A stretch of 64,000 bases of DNA from Aliiroseovarius sp. F20344 (GCF_023016155.1 NZ_JALKBG010000008.1:498501-562500), one strand, 5' to 3'; positions 28,805-38,457 are shown, counted from the first letter of the stretch. The notes: generated from the letters alone by a model not told the origin. Numbers and translations are program-made.

Positions 28805-29668
28805 ATGAAACCAAAGATTTCACAGCATGAAGCCCCTGCAGATGCGGAACAACGCCGCGCTGTTAAACCCGTGATCTGCTATCCAGTGGACAGCCTTACG
28901 CCACCGCCCATGGCGCTTTACCGCAATGCTCGCGAAACTGCGCGAAAGGTGGACGAAGTTTTGGTTCCAGCACGGGATGCAAAGACCTTTCAGGTGCATG
29001 CAGGGCAGTTCTTCCGCATCTCTTCCGTTGACGGTCCGCAGGTTGGCGACCTGAACCTGTGGAACGTCGATGATTTGGGCGAAAGGTTCTATTCAGGCAA
29101 GACTCGCGCCCTTCATGGCACACATTTAAGCACTTCAGATCGGATGTGGACAAGTCATCCCAACCTGCGCCCGATGGCTACCATCACCGATGATACGCTG
29201 GATTGGTACGGGTTCGACGACTTTGGCGGGTCCGTGCATGACGTGATTGGTACACGCTGCGATCCCTACACACACAACCTTTTGTCAGGCGGTCAGTATC
29301 ATCATTGCTGCCATTCAAACCTGACGCGCGCCTTGGCCGATCACCTTGGCTGTTCTTTGGCTGAAGCGGAAACCCATGTGCATGACGTGTTAAACGTTTT
29401 CATGTGTACAGGCTTCACGCGCGACACCGGCCAATACTTTATGAAAGCCAGCCCTGTGCGTCCGGGCGACTACCTTGAGTTCTTTGCCGAAATTGACCTT
29501 CTCGGCGCGCTAAGTGCGTGTCCGGGCGGGGATTGTTCTTCTGAGCACAGCTCGGACGAGGCCGCATGCTACCCTTTGCTGGTCGAGGTATTTGCGCCCG
29601 AAAAAGACGCCTTGATCGGCTGGGAACCGCCGATGCGCAATGGATATGAGGGCAGCCACGGGCGCTAA
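28805..29668 (+). CDS. DUF1989 / urea carboxylase-associated family protein
   Basis: The 287-residue protein has the DUF1989 features GDLNLWNVDD, the His/Asp region TRCDPYTHNLL, YHHCCHSN and a C-terminal CPGGDCSSEH motif, with Cys and His likely to bind metal. Relatives flank urea carboxylase or amino-methyl metabolism genes, but no urea carboxylase gene is present here. GGGAG lies 7 nt before the ATG at 28805. It is divergent from the DUF2478/FAD oxidoreductase pair, which suggests a shared nitrogen-metabolism theme. No reaction is assigned. Confidence 0.8.
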   Translation: MKPKISQHEAPADAEQRRAVKPVICYPVDSLTPPPMALYRNARETARKVDEVLVPARDAKTFQVHAGQFFRISSVDGPQVGDLNLWNVDDLGERFYSGKTRALHGTHLSTSDRMWTSHPNLRPMATITDDTLDWYGFDDFGGSVHDVIGTRCDPYTHNLLSGGQYHHCCHSNLTRALADHLGCSLAEAETHVHDVLNVFMCTGFTRDTGQYFMKASPVRPGDYLEFFAEIDLLGALSACPGGDCSSEHSSDEAACYPLLVEVFAPEKDALIGWEPPMRNGYEGSHGR

Positions 29669-29737
29669 GGTATTCCGTCCCTTGCACCTTCGAGTGACCG
29701 CACTAACCTGTGTTCAACATAGTTGAAGGAGGTTCCC

Positions 29738-31171
29738 ATGCGGTCCCTTGGTTGGCGTTTTATTATCGTCGGTGTTTTGTGCCTTGTTATGTTTATTCCC
29801 CTGATGATGGTGTCGGATATCGTGAATTCACGACGGCACTATTCTGAAGACACCATCCGGTCCGTTGGGCAGGAATGGGGCGGCGAGCAAACGATCTCTG
29901 GCCCGCAGGTTATTATTCCAGTCAATGCGCGGGTCAAAGTGACCGAGCTGCGCAATGTGATCGACGAGGCCACCGGCTTGGTCATGCGCGATACTGAGAC
30001 AGGCAAGAACCTGCAAAAACTGGTGGAAGAAGAGCGGATTGAGAACCGCGAACCGCTTTATGTGTATCCCGATCTTTTTGACGTCCAACTGTCCTCGGAA
30101 ACGCAAATGCGTCACCGCGGGATTTTTCAGGTGCCGGTGTATCAGGCCAAAGCCAAGATCGTGACCGAGTTCCCGTTTGACCGGGTTGAGGCCACGCTGG
30201 GCGAGGGTGAGTTTGCCGTTTGGGATGAGGCAACGTTGCGCCTGACCGTCAGTTCAAATCGGGCGTTGCGCGGCGAAGCCAGCCTGATGTCTGAGGGGCA
30301 GGAAATACTCCTTGAACCGCTTGGCGGAACGGCTGGCCTTTCTGCGGCACTGCCGGGGGGCAAAGATCAGTCCAGCTTTGATCTAATCCTGGGCTTCAAC
30401 GGCGCGGCAGAGTTGCGCGTCTCACCCGTCGGGCGATCCAGCACGATCCAGATGAAAAGCGACTGGCCAGATCCCAGCTTCAGCGGGGCGTTCTTGCCTG
30501 ATGGGTCAGAAATCTCGGACACTGGATTTACCGCCAACTGGTCGATCCCACATCTGGCGCGCAGCCTGCCGCAAATCTCGCGCATAGATCATGAACCGAT
30601 CTCTCGTCGGGATACATCCTTCGGCGTACGCTTCTATCAACCCAATGATTTCTATCAAAAGGCATGGCGCGCGGCGCGCTATGGCATTCTTTTCGTGTCG
30701 CTGACCTTCCTAACCGTTCTGCTGATGGACATGCAAAGCAAACGGCCTGTGCATCCGGTGCAATACCTATTGATTGGCCTGTCGCAAGCTGTCTTTACGC
30801 TGCTCATGCTGGCCTATGCCGAACAGATCGGTTTCTCGATGGCGTATCTTGGGTCTGCCGCTGCGCTGATATTGCTTTTGGTTCTGTTTGGCAGGTTTGC
30901 CCTTAAAATGGGATCCCGCACGTGGGTGCTTGGGGGCATGTTGGTGCTGCTTTATGCGGTTCTCTATCTGATCCTCTATTCCACCGATTACGCGCTGCTT
31001 GCAGGCGCGACGCTGGCCTTCGTGGCGATTGGCGCAACCATGTACGCCACCCGGAACGAGGAATGGTATGGCGAGGATGGACCTGGAACGGGCCTGTTTG
31101 CGCGCCGTGCGGCACGGAAGGCCGAAAAGCAGGTGGTGCCCCCTACTGCGGGACCCAAAGCAGAAAGCTGA
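29738..31171 (+). CDS. creD: CreD-family inner membrane protein
   Basis: The 477-residue product has one N-terminal transmembrane helix and a large extracytoplasmic domain (about residues 30-295), followed by about six C-terminal helices. This is the CreD architecture, and CreD shows the same RFYQPNDFYQKAWRAARYG junction before the helices. In E. coli, CreD is an envelope protein controlled by CreBC. No creBC genes are seen here. GGAGG precedes the ATG at 29738. A strong hairpin terminator follows. Confidence 0.85.
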   Translation: MRSLGWRFIIVGVLCLVMFIPLMMVSDIVNSRRHYSEDTIRSVGQEWGGEQTISGPQVIIPVNARVKVTELRNVIDEATGLVMRDTETGKNLQKLVEEERIENREPLYVYPDLFDVQLSSETQMRHRGIFQVPVYQAKAKIVTEFPFDRVEATLGEGEFAVWDEATLRLTVSSNRALRGEASLMSEGQEILLEPLGGTAGLSAALPGGKDQSSFDLILGFNGAAELRVSPVGRSSTIQMKSDWPDPSFSGAFLPDGSEISDTGFTANWSIPHLARSLPQISRIDHEPISRRDTSFGVRFYQPNDFYQKAWRAARYGILFVSLTFLTVLLMDMQSKRPVHPVQYLLIGLSQAVFTLLMLAYAEQIGFSMAYLGSAAALILLLVLFGRFALKMGSRTWVLGGMLVLLYAVLYLILYSTDYALLAGATLAFVAIGATMYATRNEEWYGEDGPGTGLFARRAARKAEKQVVPPTAGPKAES

Positions 31172-31176
31172 AACGA

Positions 31177-31208
31177 AAAGAGGCGCCGCATGGCGCCTCT
31201 TTCATTTT
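31177..31208. terminator. Bidirectional hairpin terminator between creD and deoD
   Basis: Perfect 11-bp arms AAAGAGGCGCC / GGCGCCTCTTT with a GCAT loop, flanked by T-rich sequence on both strands. It sits between two convergent genes. Confidence 0.9.
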
Positions 31209-31223
31209 AGATGAACGGTTTGA

Positions 31224-31928
31224 TTAAGCGAACGCAGCTTCTAGCGCGATTTCAACCATATCGCCAAAGGTCTTCTCGCGCTGATCCGATGGCAGGGCCT
31301 CGCCAGTTTGCAGATGGTCAGACACAGTCATGATCCCCAAGGCGCGCACGCCATGTCGGGCGGCCAGAGTGTAAAGCTCGGCCGCTTCCATCTCGACCCC
31401 CAGAATGCCGTGGCGGGTCATTTCTTTGTTCAGATCTGGGCGTTCGTCATAGAACGTATCGGACGAATAAATCCCGCCCACATGCACACCTACATCACGC
31501 CCGCGAGACGCCGCAACTGCGGCCTCCAACAAGCCGTAATCGGCGCAAGGGGAGTAGTTCAGCTCGCGAAAAATGGTGCTGGATGGGGTCGCGACTGTTG
31601 TGCAGGTCATTGCGATCACCACGTCACGCACCTTCACATGTGGCTGCATTCCGCCGCAGGACCCGATGCGGATCAGCGTTTTCGCGCCATAGTCACGGAT
31701 CAGCTCATTCGCATAGATCGAGATCGACGGCATCCCCATGCCCGACCCCTGAATGGTCACGCGGTCGCCCTTATAGGTGCCGGTAAAGCCCAACATGCCA
31801 CGCACTTCGTTGACCAACTCGGCCCCTTCTAGGAAGTTTTCAGCGGCCCAACGCGCCCGATAGGGGTCACCGGGCATCAGTACAGTTTCTGCGATTTGGC
31901 CCTTTTCGGCCCCGATATGGACGGTCAT
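31224..31928 (-). CDS. deoD: Purine nucleoside phosphorylase, DeoD type
   Basis: The 234-residue hexameric-type phosphorylase begins [20 protein letters not shown]. It has the phosphate-site RIGSCGGMQ, the nucleoside-binding [12 protein letters not shown], and the catalytic Asp in MTVSDH. It cleaves purine (deoxy)nucleosides with phosphate. AGGAG precedes the ATG. A second, unrelated phosphorylase of the PunA type is at 44371, so purine salvage is duplicated with two different folds/specificities. Confidence 0.95.
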   Translation of the reverse strand: MTVHIGAEKGQIAETVLMPGDPYRARWAAENFLEGAELVNEVRGMLGFTGTYKGDRVTIQGSGMGMPSISIYANELIRDYGAKTLIRIGSCGGMQPHVKVRDVVIAMTCTTVATPSSTIFRELNYSPCADYGLLEAAVAASRGRDVGVHVGGIYSSDTFYDERPDLNKEMTRHGILGVEMEAAELYTLAARHGVRALGIMTVSDHLQTGEALPSDQREKTFGDMVEIALEAAFA

Positions 31929-31974
31929 GGTCGGCTCCTATAGTCATTGTGTTTCGCAGGCAAAGGAGAACCCC

Positions 31975-32499
31975 GTGCGCTGGATCATATTACCATTCTT
32001 TATCGTGCCAAGTTTGACCCATGCGCAAGAGGCAGCAGAGTTAACGCTGGTGAAACAGGTCTTTACCGAGCTTCAGCCCAAGTCGATCCGATGGAATCGC
32101 GAGTATTGTGGGTACATTGGCTATGACCAAAGCGGCCAGCTGATTGCATCACGTCCCACGCCGGGAAAACGCGCGAGCTGTCTGGCAGATGAACCCGAAA
32201 ACATCGAAACAATTCTGTCTTCATATCATACGCATGGGGCGTTTTCGTATGATTATGCCAATGAAGTTCCATCCGGGGATGACATGGAAGGGGATGAGGA
32301 AGAGGGGATCGATGGCTGGGTCGCCACGCCCGGTGGGCGGCTATGGTATATCGACACAGAAGATTTGATCACCACGCAGATTTGCGGGATCGGGTGCCTG
32401 CCGATGGACAAAGAATTTGAGCCCGGCGACATGGGACATATCGCCGAAAGCTATAGCTATAACGAGCTGGTGCAAAAGCTTGAGGAAGGTGACGGGTAA
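31975..32499 (+). CDS. Exported DUF4329-like protein
   Basis: The 174-residue protein starts at GTG 31975, preceded by AAGGAGA. Its first 20 residues form a signal peptide ending in THAQ. A central SSYHTHGAFSYDYANEVPSGDD, given here in two parts as SSYHTHG and S-x2-D, resembles DUF4329. That domain family is related in pattern to JAB-type metal-binding HxH...D proteins. The N-terminal part contains CGYIGYD and a later CGIGC pair. It lies divergent from deoD. The function is unknown; a periplasmic metal-dependent hydrolase is possible. Confidence 0.65.
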   Translation: MRWIILPFFIVPSLTHAQEAAELTLVKQVFTELQPKSIRWNREYCGYIGYDQSGQLIASRPTPGKRASCLADEPENIETILSSYHTHGAFSYDYANEVPSGDDMEGDEEEGIDGWVATPGGRLWYIDTEDLITTQICGIGCLPMDKEFEPGDMGHIAESYSYNELVQKLEEGDG

Positions 32500-32562
32500 T
32501 CTGTGGTCTGTAATCGGCACCGGACCTGAAGCAGTCACGATGCCAGATAACAGCGCCCAACT

Positions 32563-33195
32563 TTAGTTGCGCTTTGGCTTGCCCGCCGGATCTTTGGAAT
32601 CCCCGAACCAAATCGACCAGAATGTCCGGTATTGTCCCTTAACCTTTGCGCGACCAAAGCCAATGCCAACGGATTTCCAGTTTTTCCGCCGCCACATGCC
32701 TTCGTTCAAAATGACCTTGCGGTGATTGGGCGAATTCAGGAAGCCTTTGATCACAACTTCCGGATCGCTATACCCCCACGCGGTGATTTCATAGGCGTTT
32801 TTGCGGTACTTTGTTCTCAAACGCTTGGGGGCGTCCCACATGGCTTTCGGGGCCCGATGGTTGGCGTAGTAGGGCGCATCGCTCCAGCTGTGCGTATTCG
32901 TGCCGCGGATTGGGCCGCCTCGTGGGGCGATGTTGCGAGTGAAATCCTCGACATGGCGTCCGGCGACAAGGGTCAAGCTGGACGAGAGCGGGATCGGTTT
33001 TAATCCGCGCTTTGCGCGCTCGCGCATAAGGATGTCATAGGCCTGTTTTTCAATGCCACTGAGGTGATCATTGGCGGTCGGCTTATAGTAGTTGAAAGCC
33101 GCACCTTTCGAGCTGACCTTGATGATCTCATTCGCCAACGCGGGCGACTGAGAGGCAAACAGCCCCAGAGCTGCTGTCAGAAGAAGCATTTTCAT
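32563..33195 (-). CDS. Secreted CAP-domain (SCP/PR1) protein
   Basis: The 210-residue product begins with a signal peptide (MKMLLLTAALGLFASQSPALA). The CAP fold follows, with an early helix, the HVEDF segment, THSW and NSPNHRKVILN, which hold the conserved His/Glu cavity residues of the family. CAP proteins bind lipids or act at the cell envelope; the specific role is unknown. The start could also be the ATG two codons later. The longer frame to 33297 adds a non-signal N-terminus and is rejected. Confidence 0.82.
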   Translation of the reverse strand: MKMLLLTAALGLFASQSPALANEIIKVSSKGAAFNYYKPTANDHLSGIEKQAYDILMRERAKRGLKPIPLSSSLTLVAGRHVEDFTRNIAPRGGPIRGTNTHSWSDAPYYANHRAPKAMWDAPKRLRTKYRKNAYEITAWGYSDPEVVIKGFLNSPNHRKVILNEGMWRRKNWKSVGIGFGRAKVKGQYRTFWSIWFGDSKDPAGKPKRN

Positions 33196-33325
33196 ATGGA
33201 CACACACGCCTTTGGCTGGAAACGGATCACTACTTTCACGAGATTTACACGTGAAATGAGGCCGGAATCTGCACGGAATGGTGCAATATCGCGTCAATTG
33301 TTTCCAGTTTTAACGAGTTGCTGCT

Positions 33326-35290
33326 CTATTCAGCTGCGATGTCCTTGGGGGCAACCAGCGTCACGATGTCTTCCATGATTGTGTTCAGCTCGAAATCCTT
33401 CGGCGTATAGACCTTGGCAACACCCATTGCGCGCAGACGCTCGGCGTCTTCGTCGGGAATGATGCCACCGGCCACGACCGGAATGTCGCCCAACCCGGCG
33501 TCTTTCATGCGCTCCATCAGCTCTTCTAGCAACGGGATGTGGCTGCCGGATAGGATCGACAGGCCAACCACATGGGCTTTGGTTTCAATGGCCGAAGCGA
33601 CGAGTTCCTCAGGAGTCAGGCGGATGCCTTCATAGGTGATGTCCATGCCGCAATCGCGGGCGCGGGCAGCGATCTGCTCGGCACCGTTCGAGTGTCCGTC
33701 CAGTCCCGGTTTGCCGACCAAGAAGGTCAGGCGGCGGCCTAGAGCGTCCGATACAGCGTCCACACGATTGCGGATTTCGTCCAGACCTTCGGTGCGGTTT
33801 GACGGGTTCTTCGACACGCCGGTCGGTGCGCGATACTGGCCAAAGGTCTGACGCATTACCTCGCCCCATTCCCCGGTCGTTACGCCCGCTTTGGCAGCGG
33901 CAATCGACGACGGCATGATGTTTTCGCCCGACTTGGCGGCGGCGCGAAGGGCGTTCAGGGCTTCCTTAACTGCAACGTCATCACGATCCGCACGCCATTG
34001 TTCCAAACGTGCGATTTGGTCGGCTTCGGCTTCTTTGTCAGCCACCATGATGGCTCCGTCTCCAGCCGTCAGCGGGCTTTCAGTGGTTTCAAGCCATTTG
34101 TTCACGCCAACCACAGTGGTGTCGCCGACTTCGATCTTGCCGATGCGGGCAGCGTTGGATTCCACCAGTCGCGACTTCATGTATTCGATGGCAGCAACTG
34201 CGCCACCCATACCGTCAATCTGGGCCAGTTCGGCTCGTGCGCCGTCTTTCAGCTCGGCCACTTTGCGTTCCACGGCGGGGTTTTCATCAAAGAGGTCGTC
34301 GAACTCCAACAGGTCAGTTTCGTATGCTAGAATTTGCTGCATGCGGAGCGACCACTGCTGATCCCACGGACGGGGTAGGCCAAGCGCTTCATTCCAAGCG
34401 GGCAACTGCACCGCGCGGGCGCGGGCATTCTTCGACAGCGTCACAGCCAGCATCTCGATCAAGATACGATAGACGTTGTTTTCAGGCTGCTGCTCGGTCA
34501 GACCAAGTGAGTTCACCTGAACGCCATAGCGGAAGCGGCGGAATTTCGGGTCTTCAACGCCGTAACGTTCGCGGGTGATTTCGTCCCACAGCTCGACGAA
34601 GGCGCGCATTTTGCACATTTCAGTCACGAAACGGATGCCGGCGTTCACGAAGAACGAGATGCGGCCGACCATGGCCGGGAAGGCCTCGGCAGGGACTTTG
34701 TTCTTCAGGTCGTCCAGAACTGCGATCGCGGTGGCCAGCGCGAAGGCCAGCTCTTCCTCGGGCGTCGCGCCAGCTTCCTGCAGGTGATAGGAACAGACGT
34801 TCATCGGGTTCCATTTCGGCAGGTGTTCGCGCGTATAGGCGGCCACATCGGTGATCATGCGCAAGCTGGGCTTGGGCGGGCAAACATAGGTTCCGCGCGA
34901 CAGATACTCTTTGATGATGTCGTTCTGAACAGTGCCCTGCAGCTTCGAGATATCAGCGCCCTGTTCCTCGGCGACGGCAATATAGAGCGACAACAGCCAC
35001 GGCGCAGTAGCGTTGATCGTCATCGAGGTGTTCATTTGCTCAAGCGGGATATCTTTGAACAGCGCGCGCATGTCGCCCAGATGGCTCAGCGGTACGCCAA
35101 CCTTGCCCACTTCGCCGCGCGACAGCTTGTGGTCGCTGTCATATCCCGTCTGAGTAGGCAGATCGAAGGCCACCGACAGACCGGTCTGACCCTTGGCCAG
35201 ATTGGTGCGGTACAGCTCGTTCGATGCTTTTGCGGTCGAGTGACCAGCATAGGTGCGGAAAAGCCAGGGGCGGATGGTATTCGAAGACAT
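33326..35290 (-). CDS. ecm: Ethylmalonyl-CoA mutase (B12-dependent)
   Basis: The 654-residue single-chain mutase has an N-terminal substrate barrel (PWLFRTYAGHSTAKASNELY, FDLPTQTGYDSD) and a C-terminal cobalamin domain (about 520-654) with the His ligand in DGHSNGAEQ and the GGIIPDED loop. The S-N-G-A-E cobalamin motif separates ethylmalonyl-CoA mutase from methylmalonyl-CoA mutase, which normally has DGHDRG. It converts (2R)-ethylmalonyl-CoA to methylsuccinyl-CoA in acetyl-CoA assimilation. ccr, the preceding step, is 1.8 kb away on the other strand. Confidence 0.93.
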   Translation of the reverse strand: MSSNTIRPWLFRTYAGHSTAKASNELYRTNLAKGQTGLSVAFDLPTQTGYDSDHKLSRGEVGKVGVPLSHLGDMRALFKDIPLEQMNTSMTINATAPWLLSLYIAVAEEQGADISKLQGTVQNDIIKEYLSRGTYVCPPKPSLRMITDVAAYTREHLPKWNPMNVCSYHLQEAGATPEEELAFALATAIAVLDDLKNKVPAEAFPAMVGRISFFVNAGIRFVTEMCKMRAFVELWDEITRERYGVEDPKFRRFRYGVQVNSLGLTEQQPENNVYRILIEMLAVTLSKNARARAVQLPAWNEALGLPRPWDQQWSLRMQQILAYETDLLEFDDLFDENPAVERKVAELKDGARAELAQIDGMGGAVAAIEYMKSRLVESNAARIGKIEVGDTTVVGVNKWLETTESPLTAGDGAIMVADKEAEADQIARLEQWRADRDDVAVKEALNALRAAAKSGENIMPSSIAAAKAGVTTGEWGEVMRQTFGQYRAPTGVSKNPSNRTEGLDEIRNRVDAVSDALGRRLTFLVGKPGLDGHSNGAEQIAARARDCGMDITYEGIRLTPEELVASAIETKAHVVGLSILSGSHIPLLEELMERMKDAGLGDIPVVAGGIIPDEDAERLRAMGVAKVYTPKDFELNTIMEDIVTLVAPKDIAAE

Positions 35291-35309
35291 GGCAGAGACT
35301 CACCTTATG

Positions 35310-35337
35310 TTGCGCTGCAGCATTTTTAGTGGCGCAA
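35310..35337. promoter_or_regulatory. TTGCGC/GCGCAA dyad upstream of ecm
   Basis: TTGCGC and GCGCAA flank a 16 nt spacer 20-47 bp upstream of the ecm start, where a promoter or operator is expected. A TTGCAA core also occurs in the upstream region of ccr (about 37001-37006), so a common regulator is possible. The evidence is positional only. Confidence 0.35.
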
Positions 35338-35504
35338 GAAAATTACGCAAGGGGTAAAATCAATAGAACAAAGTTACGCGGCGTGGCGTTTCGATCCGTT
35401 TGGCTGCGGTCGCCAAACTCTGAACCGCATTCAAGATGCAACGCACCGCGAAGACCAGTGTCACGATGCTTTACCTTTTAGCCAAATGGTGAAAATGCTT
35501 GGAC

Positions 35505-36950
35505 ATGACGCGCGCGGTGGAACTTCCTCTTTGGTTGCTTGTGTTGATCCTGGCCTTCGCCACGGTGACTTTTGCCTCGCATTTTCTGTTTCCATCCGTC
35601 CGCTGGTTTTTCCGCAAACGCCTTGAACGGGCGGTGGCCCGTCTAAACGAAAAGCTTGAGCGCCCGATCGAGCCGTTCAAGCTGGCGCGGCGCTATGACA
35701 TGGTGCAGCGACTGTCTTATGACCCCGAGGTTGCCAAAGCGATTGTTGAACATGCGCGCAAAGCCGGAATTCCTGAACAGGTCGCCTTTGAGAAAGCCCA
35801 GCGATATGCGCGCGAGATTGTGCCGCGTTTCTCGGCGACAGCGTATTTCGGTTTCGGCATTTGGCTGGCGAAACTGCTCAGCCGCGCCTTCTATCGTGTG
35901 CGCTTGGGCGCCTTTGATGAGGCACGTTTAAGCGAGATTGATCCAGACGCGACGGTGATTTTCGTAATGAATCACCGATCCAATATGGATTACGTGCTGG
36001 TCACTTGGTTGGCCGCCGAACGATCACATCTGTCTTATGCGGTGGGGGAATGGGCACGGGTTTGGCCGCTTCGTACGCTGATCCGGTCTATGGGCGCGTA
36101 TTTCATTAGGCGGAAAAGCCGCAACAACCTCTATCGAAAAGTTCTGTCGCGCTATGTGCGATTGGCGACGGACGGAGGTGTGACACAAGCCATGTTCCCC
36201 GAAGGCGGGTTGAGCCTGAACGGCGAGGTGGGCGAGCCGAAGCTTGGTTTGCTCAGCTACATCGTTCAGGACTTCGTGCCGGGCGAAAGCCGAAATGTGG
36301 TCTTTATTCCGGTCGCTATGAACTATGACCGCGTGCTGGAAGACAGGGTTTTGGTATCTGCCGACATAAAGGGCAGCCGCCGGTTTGGCCTTCGCTTTAA
36401 ATATGTTGCCCGCCACGTAGGGCGGCATCTTTGGCAGAGATTGACTGGTCGGTTTCACAGGTTCGGCTATGCCAGCGTCTCGTTCGGGGATCCGGTATCG
36501 TTGGTAGATTACTTGGATGGGCGAGATCCCAACGACATCATGGAACCGTTGGGACATGAACTTATGTCGCGCATTCGCGATGTGGTTCCTGTGCTTCCTG
36601 TGCCGGTGGTGTCTGCAATCCTGCTGCAACATGACGGGTCCAGCCATGCCGAGATCACCGATCGCTTTGAAGCGCTGGTTCAGAATATGGAGGCTCAAGG
36701 AGCGCATGTTCATATTCCACGCAGCGACATGAACTATGCCGCCGAAGTGGGCCTGCGAGAATTGTTGTTGCGCAAGCTGATCACGAAATCCGGTGAAGGT
36801 GCAGAAGCAGCCTATCATATTCACGGACCGGACAGGCTTGTGCTGGCCTATTATTCCAACTCGATTGCGCATCTTAGTGCGGAAATTGAACCGATCCACA
36901 TCTCGGATCTGACCCCAGCCGAGGTCGCAGATGCTGCGATCTTGCCTTAA
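35505..36950 (+). CDS. PlsB-like glycerol-3-phosphate/lysophosphatidate acyltransferase
   Basis: The 481-residue protein has an N-terminal membrane helix and a PlsC-type acyltransferase core. NHRSNMDYVL carries the catalytic H-x4-D, GAYFIRR follows, and FPEGGLS is the substrate-binding loop. The C-terminal 200 residues resemble PlsB-like extensions. It should acylate glycerol-3-phosphate or a lysophospholipid at the inner membrane. It lies between ecm and ccr; that adjacency is common in this group but has no obvious metabolic explanation. ATG 35505 is preferred over an upstream TTG. Confidence 0.85.
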   Translation: MTRAVELPLWLLVLILAFATVTFASHFLFPSVRWFFRKRLERAVARLNEKLERPIEPFKLARRYDMVQRLSYDPEVAKAIVEHARKAGIPEQVAFEKAQRYAREIVPRFSATAYFGFGIWLAKLLSRAFYRVRLGAFDEARLSEIDPDATVIFVMNHRSNMDYVLVTWLAAERSHLSYAVGEWARVWPLRTLIRSMGAYFIRRKSRNNLYRKVLSRYVRLATDGGVTQAMFPEGGLSLNGEVGEPKLGLLSYIVQDFVPGESRNVVFIPVAMNYDRVLEDRVLVSADIKGSRRFGLRFKYVARHVGRHLWQRLTGRFHRFGYASVSFGDPVSLVDYLDGRDPNDIMEPLGHELMSRIRDVVPVLPVPVVSAILLQHDGSSHAEITDRFEALVQNMEAQGAHVHIPRSDMNYAAEVGLRELLLRKLITKSGEGAEAAYHIHGPDRLVLAYYSNSIAHLSAEIEPIHISDLTPAEVADAAILP

Positions 36951-37097
36951 ACGGGTAAAATCCGTCGCGACATAAAATTACAAAAACTTCCTGATTGAGG
37001 TTGCAATCTTACCTTCTGATCCGTAATGCTGCGGTAGCAGCCGCATTTCTGCACTGCGGCGATAGAATCAGATAACGCGCTAGATCAGGAGGCCACC

Positions 37098-38387
37098 ATG
37101 GCTTTGGACACACAACCCGGCATCGCCGAATATGATGCCCCCAAAAAAGACCTTTATGAAATTGGCGAGATGCCCCCAATGGGCCATGTCCCAAAGCAGA
37201 TGTATTCGTGGGCCATCCGCCGCGAACGTCAGGGTGAGCCCGACCAAGCCATGCAGGTAGAAGTGGTTGATACCCCCACACTAGACAGCCACGAAGTGCT
37301 GGTTCTGGTGATGGCTGCAGGTGTGAACTACAACGGTATCTGGGCCGGTCTCGGCGTTCCGGTCAGCATGTTCGACGTGCACAAGCAAGATTACCACATC
37401 GCAGGGTCCGACGCGTCGGGCATCGTTTGGGCGGTGGGTGACAAGGTCAAAAGCTGGAAAGTAGGCGACGAAGTTGTCATCCACTGTAACCAAGACGATG
37501 GTGATGACGAAGAATGCAACGGCGGCGACCCGATGTATTCACCCAGCCAGCGCATCTGGGGCTACGAAACCCCGGACGGCTCTTTCGCCCAGTTCACTCG
37601 CGTTCAAGCTCAGCAGCTTCTGCCGCGCCCCAGACACCTGACTTGGGAAGAAAGCGCCTGTTACACGCTGACACTGGCAACCGCGTATCGGATGCTGTTC
37701 GGTCACCACCCGCATGAACTGAAGCCCGGCCAGAACGTGCTGGTTTGGGGTGCTTCGGGCGGTCTGGGCTCTTACGCTATTCAGCTGGCCAACGCAGCTG
37801 GTGCAAACGCAATCGGCGTGATCTCGGACGAAAGCAAACGTGACTTTGTAATGGGTCTGGGCGCGAAAGGCGTGATCAACCGCAAGGATTTCTCGTGCTG
37901 GGGTCAGTTGCCCACCGTGAACACCCCTGAATATGACACCTGGTTCAAAGAAGCCCGCCGCTTTGGCAAGGCGATCTGGGATATCACCGGCAAAGGCAAC
38001 AACGTGGACATCGTGTTCGAACACCCCGGTGAATCGACCTTCCCCGTGTCCAACCTGGTTTGTAAGAAGGGCGGTATGGTTGTGATCTGCGCCGGTACCA
38101 CCGGGTTTAACTGCACATTCGACGTGCGTTACACTTGGATGCACCAGAAACGTCTGCAGGGCTCGCACTTTGCGCACCTGAAACAAGCTGCAGCCGCCAA
38201 CAAGCTTATGATCGAGCGTCGCATCGATCCCTACATGTCGGAAGTGTTCCCCTGGGACGAGATTCCAGCGGCCCACATGAAGATGTACCGCAATGAGCAT
38301 AAGCCCGGTAACATGTCGGTGCTGGTGCAGGCTCCAAAGACCGGATTGCGGACCTTCGAAGACGCACTGGAAGCCGGCCCTAAATAA
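37098..38387 (+). CDS. ccr: Crotonyl-CoA carboxylase/reductase
   Basis: The 429-residue MDR-superfamily enzyme catalyses NADPH-dependent reductive carboxylation of crotonyl-CoA to ethylmalonyl-CoA, the signature step of the ethylmalonyl-CoA pathway. Visible features are the N-terminal extension with KQMYSWAIRRERQGEP, VNYNGIWAGLG, and the nucleotide-binding VWGASGGLGSYAIQLA. The C-terminal FAHLKQAAAANKLMIERRIDP is characteristic of CCR rather than plain crotonyl-CoA reductase. AGGAGG precedes the ATG. A strong terminator follows the stop. Confidence 0.96.
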   Translation: MALDTQPGIAEYDAPKKDLYEIGEMPPMGHVPKQMYSWAIRRERQGEPDQAMQVEVVDTPTLDSHEVLVLVMAAGVNYNGIWAGLGVPVSMFDVHKQDYHIAGSDASGIVWAVGDKVKSWKVGDEVVIHCNQDDGDDEECNGGDPMYSPSQRIWGYETPDGSFAQFTRVQAQQLLPRPRHLTWEESACYTLTLATAYRMLFGHHPHELKPGQNVLVWGASGGLGSYAIQLANAAGANAIGVISDESKRDFVMGLGAKGVINRKDFSCWGQLPTVNTPEYDTWFKEARRFGKAIWDITGKGNNVDIVFEHPGESTFPVSNLVCKKGGMVVICAGTTGFNCTFDVRYTWMHQKRLQGSHFAHLKQAAAANKLMIERRIDPYMSEVFPWDEIPAAHMKMYRNEHKPGNMSVLVQAPKTGLRTFEDALEAGPK

Positions 38388-38408
38388 GCCACAAAATCTG
38401 CTTACAAT

Positions 38409-38450
38409 ACTGCCCGTCATCTTACCAAAGATGGCGGGCAGTCGCGTTTT
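38409..38450 (+). terminator. Terminator after ccr
   Basis: ACTGCCCGTCATCT pairs with AGATGGCGGGCAGT (14 bp, one G-U) around a 6 nt loop, followed by CGCGTTTT. It begins 22 nt after the ccr stop. Confidence 0.8.
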
Positions 38451-38457
38451 GAAAACG

